Assembly (NCBI GenBank): GCA_030043175.1
Contig: JASHYD010001244.1
Coordinates: 1 to 6,038, forward strand
Source of the DNA: Xanthobacteraceae bacterium
GTDB taxonomy: Bacteria > Pseudomonadota > Alphaproteobacteria > Rhizobiales > Xanthobacteraceae
Direction: 5' to 3'
DNA length: 6,038 nucleotides
Each line of letters begins with the position of its first letter. Positions within the stretch are counted from its first letter, which is position 1. The translations under genes were made by a program, and so were the position numbers. Below are positions 5,367-6,038 of this stretch, one piece after another. A model generated the notes under the pieces. The model was not told the origin of the DNA and made no database searches. It saw only the letters and a list, made by a program, of their open reading frames with translations.

Positions 5367-6038
5367 GCCGCTCAGTGATCCCCCCGAAGGTTGAAGGTAT
5401 CGGCCCGCATTTTCGGACAGATGGATGACCCTATGCGTGTCGTCAACGAGAATGCTGGGAGGCGCAACCTTTTCCAAAACGCGACGGTGCAGCGTCGCCT
5501 CGCTGAGAGCTACGCTGGGGCTCACATGCCGCCCAGGGACAGCGGTCCGATCGGGGATGGTAGCCGGCCCGGGCAGTCGCGGCAAAAGACGCGGCTTGTC
5601 GCCCGTTTGCACGACCGTTTTGTAGATGTGGGCATTGCGGTCGATGGCGCGGAACAGTCCAGGCGGGTTGTCGGCAGTCTCGGATGCGCCGAGCAGGAGA
5701 AACCCACCGGGATTGAGCGCGTAGTGGAAGGTGCTGCACACCTGTTCCTGCAGGTCTCGATCGAGGTAGATCAGGACATTGCGGCAGGAGATCAGGTCGA
5801 CATGGGAGAACGGCGGGTCTTTGAGCAGGTCATGCATTGCGAACAGAATTGTATCGCGCAGCTCCTGGCGGACCCGGTATCCCTCGCCTTCGCGGATGAA
5901 GAAACGCCGCAACCGCTCTTCGCTGACGTCGGCTTCAATCGAGGCGGGATAGCGCCCTTCCCGTGCCACCGCGAGTGCCCGGGCATCGAGGTCCGATCCG
6001 AACATCTGGATGGGCGGGCGAAGTTCGTGCTTGGCGGC

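Larger units (their letters stand above)
4106..6038 (-). pseudogene. CheB/CheR-PAS sensor kinase, copy 2 (5' end outside window, frameshifted, kinase domain lost)
   Basis: The frame is open from the right edge. CheR methyltransferase comes first, with SAM-site FGSDLDARAL (about 6002-5973), CheR motif DLISCRNVLIYLD and GGFLLLGASE. A linker and a PAS (PPSILVDDTHRVIHLSENAG, to about 5160) follow, then a heptad coiled coil. At 4904-4900 a 5-nt deletion shifts the frame; the upstream frame stops at 4869 after 9 out-of-frame residues. The second frame continues with SRANSDLENLLAATDF, a PAS ending FVDITER (about 4538), then another PAS (AIFTWKIGGG to RDITERKR). It ends RETNDRGKNVSERS-stop. REINHRSKN would be expected for an HWE/HisKA_2 H-box, so Asp replaces His and no ATPase follows. 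Full proteins of this type couple CheB/CheR-like modules to PAS sensing and histidine kinase output. A truncated CheB-CheR product might still be made. Confidence 0.85.

Noticed and set aside
5443..5739. 98-aa minus-strand ORF inside copy 2
   Set aside because: It overlaps the clear CheR-PAS linker frame of copy 2 on the same strand in a different frame, with no domain pattern.
1..6038. CRISPR array, tRNA, rRNA, or defence-system or toxin-antitoxin module
   Set aside because: No regularly spaced direct repeats, no cloverleaf or rRNA sequence, and no recognisable nuclease, antitoxin or defence domain were seen on either strand.

Overview
The window looks like a decayed accessory segment of an alphaproteobacterial chromosome or plasmid, most likely Bradyrhizobium or a close relative (Nitrobacteraceae/Rhizobiales). 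I infer this from the GC-rich coding sequence, an IS66-type element, the CheB/CheR-PAS sensor architecture, and small proteins that resemble ones I recall from that group. No rRNA, tRNA or CRISPR array is visible.

Layout. Positions 1-192 are one end of an IS66-family element, with the first 30 codons of its orfA/tnpA on the minus strand and a terminal GTAA at 192. The element abuts an 85-aa minus-strand hypothetical ORF whose stop codon comes from the IS tip. After a gene-poor stretch (447-869) come two plus-strand genes that look intact: an 81-aa winged-helix-like hypothetical (870-1115) and a 117-aa secreted hypothetical with a clear signal peptide (1456-1809).

The rest is dominated by two paralogous fragments of large CheB/CheR-PAS-histidine-kinase-type sensors, facing each other tail to tail. 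Copy 1 (2006-3427, plus) has lost its 5' part and carries a 2-nt deletion, a Trp-to-stop change and a fused partial PAS. Copy 2 (4106-6038, minus, running off the right edge) keeps the end of CheR, a PAS, the coiled coil and two more PAS domains, but is frameshifted by a 5-nt deletion inside the coiled coil. Their shared core is 834 nt in copy 1 and 829 nt in copy 2, which matches that single deletion. Both copies stop at what looks like the H-box of an HWE/HisKA_2-type kinase, with Arg or Asp where the phosphoacceptor His would be. No ATPase domain follows either one.

Between the two paralogs lies a small minus-strand gene pair, each with a near-perfect AGGAGG ribosome site. The upstream one (3859-3652) is broken by a stop codon and a frameshift; the downstream one (3611-3441) is a 56-aa putative membrane peptide. 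A 45-aa plus-strand ORF sits at 3921-4058. I see no intact new system. The main interest is how the twin sensor remnants decayed and the hidden small-gene pair between them.
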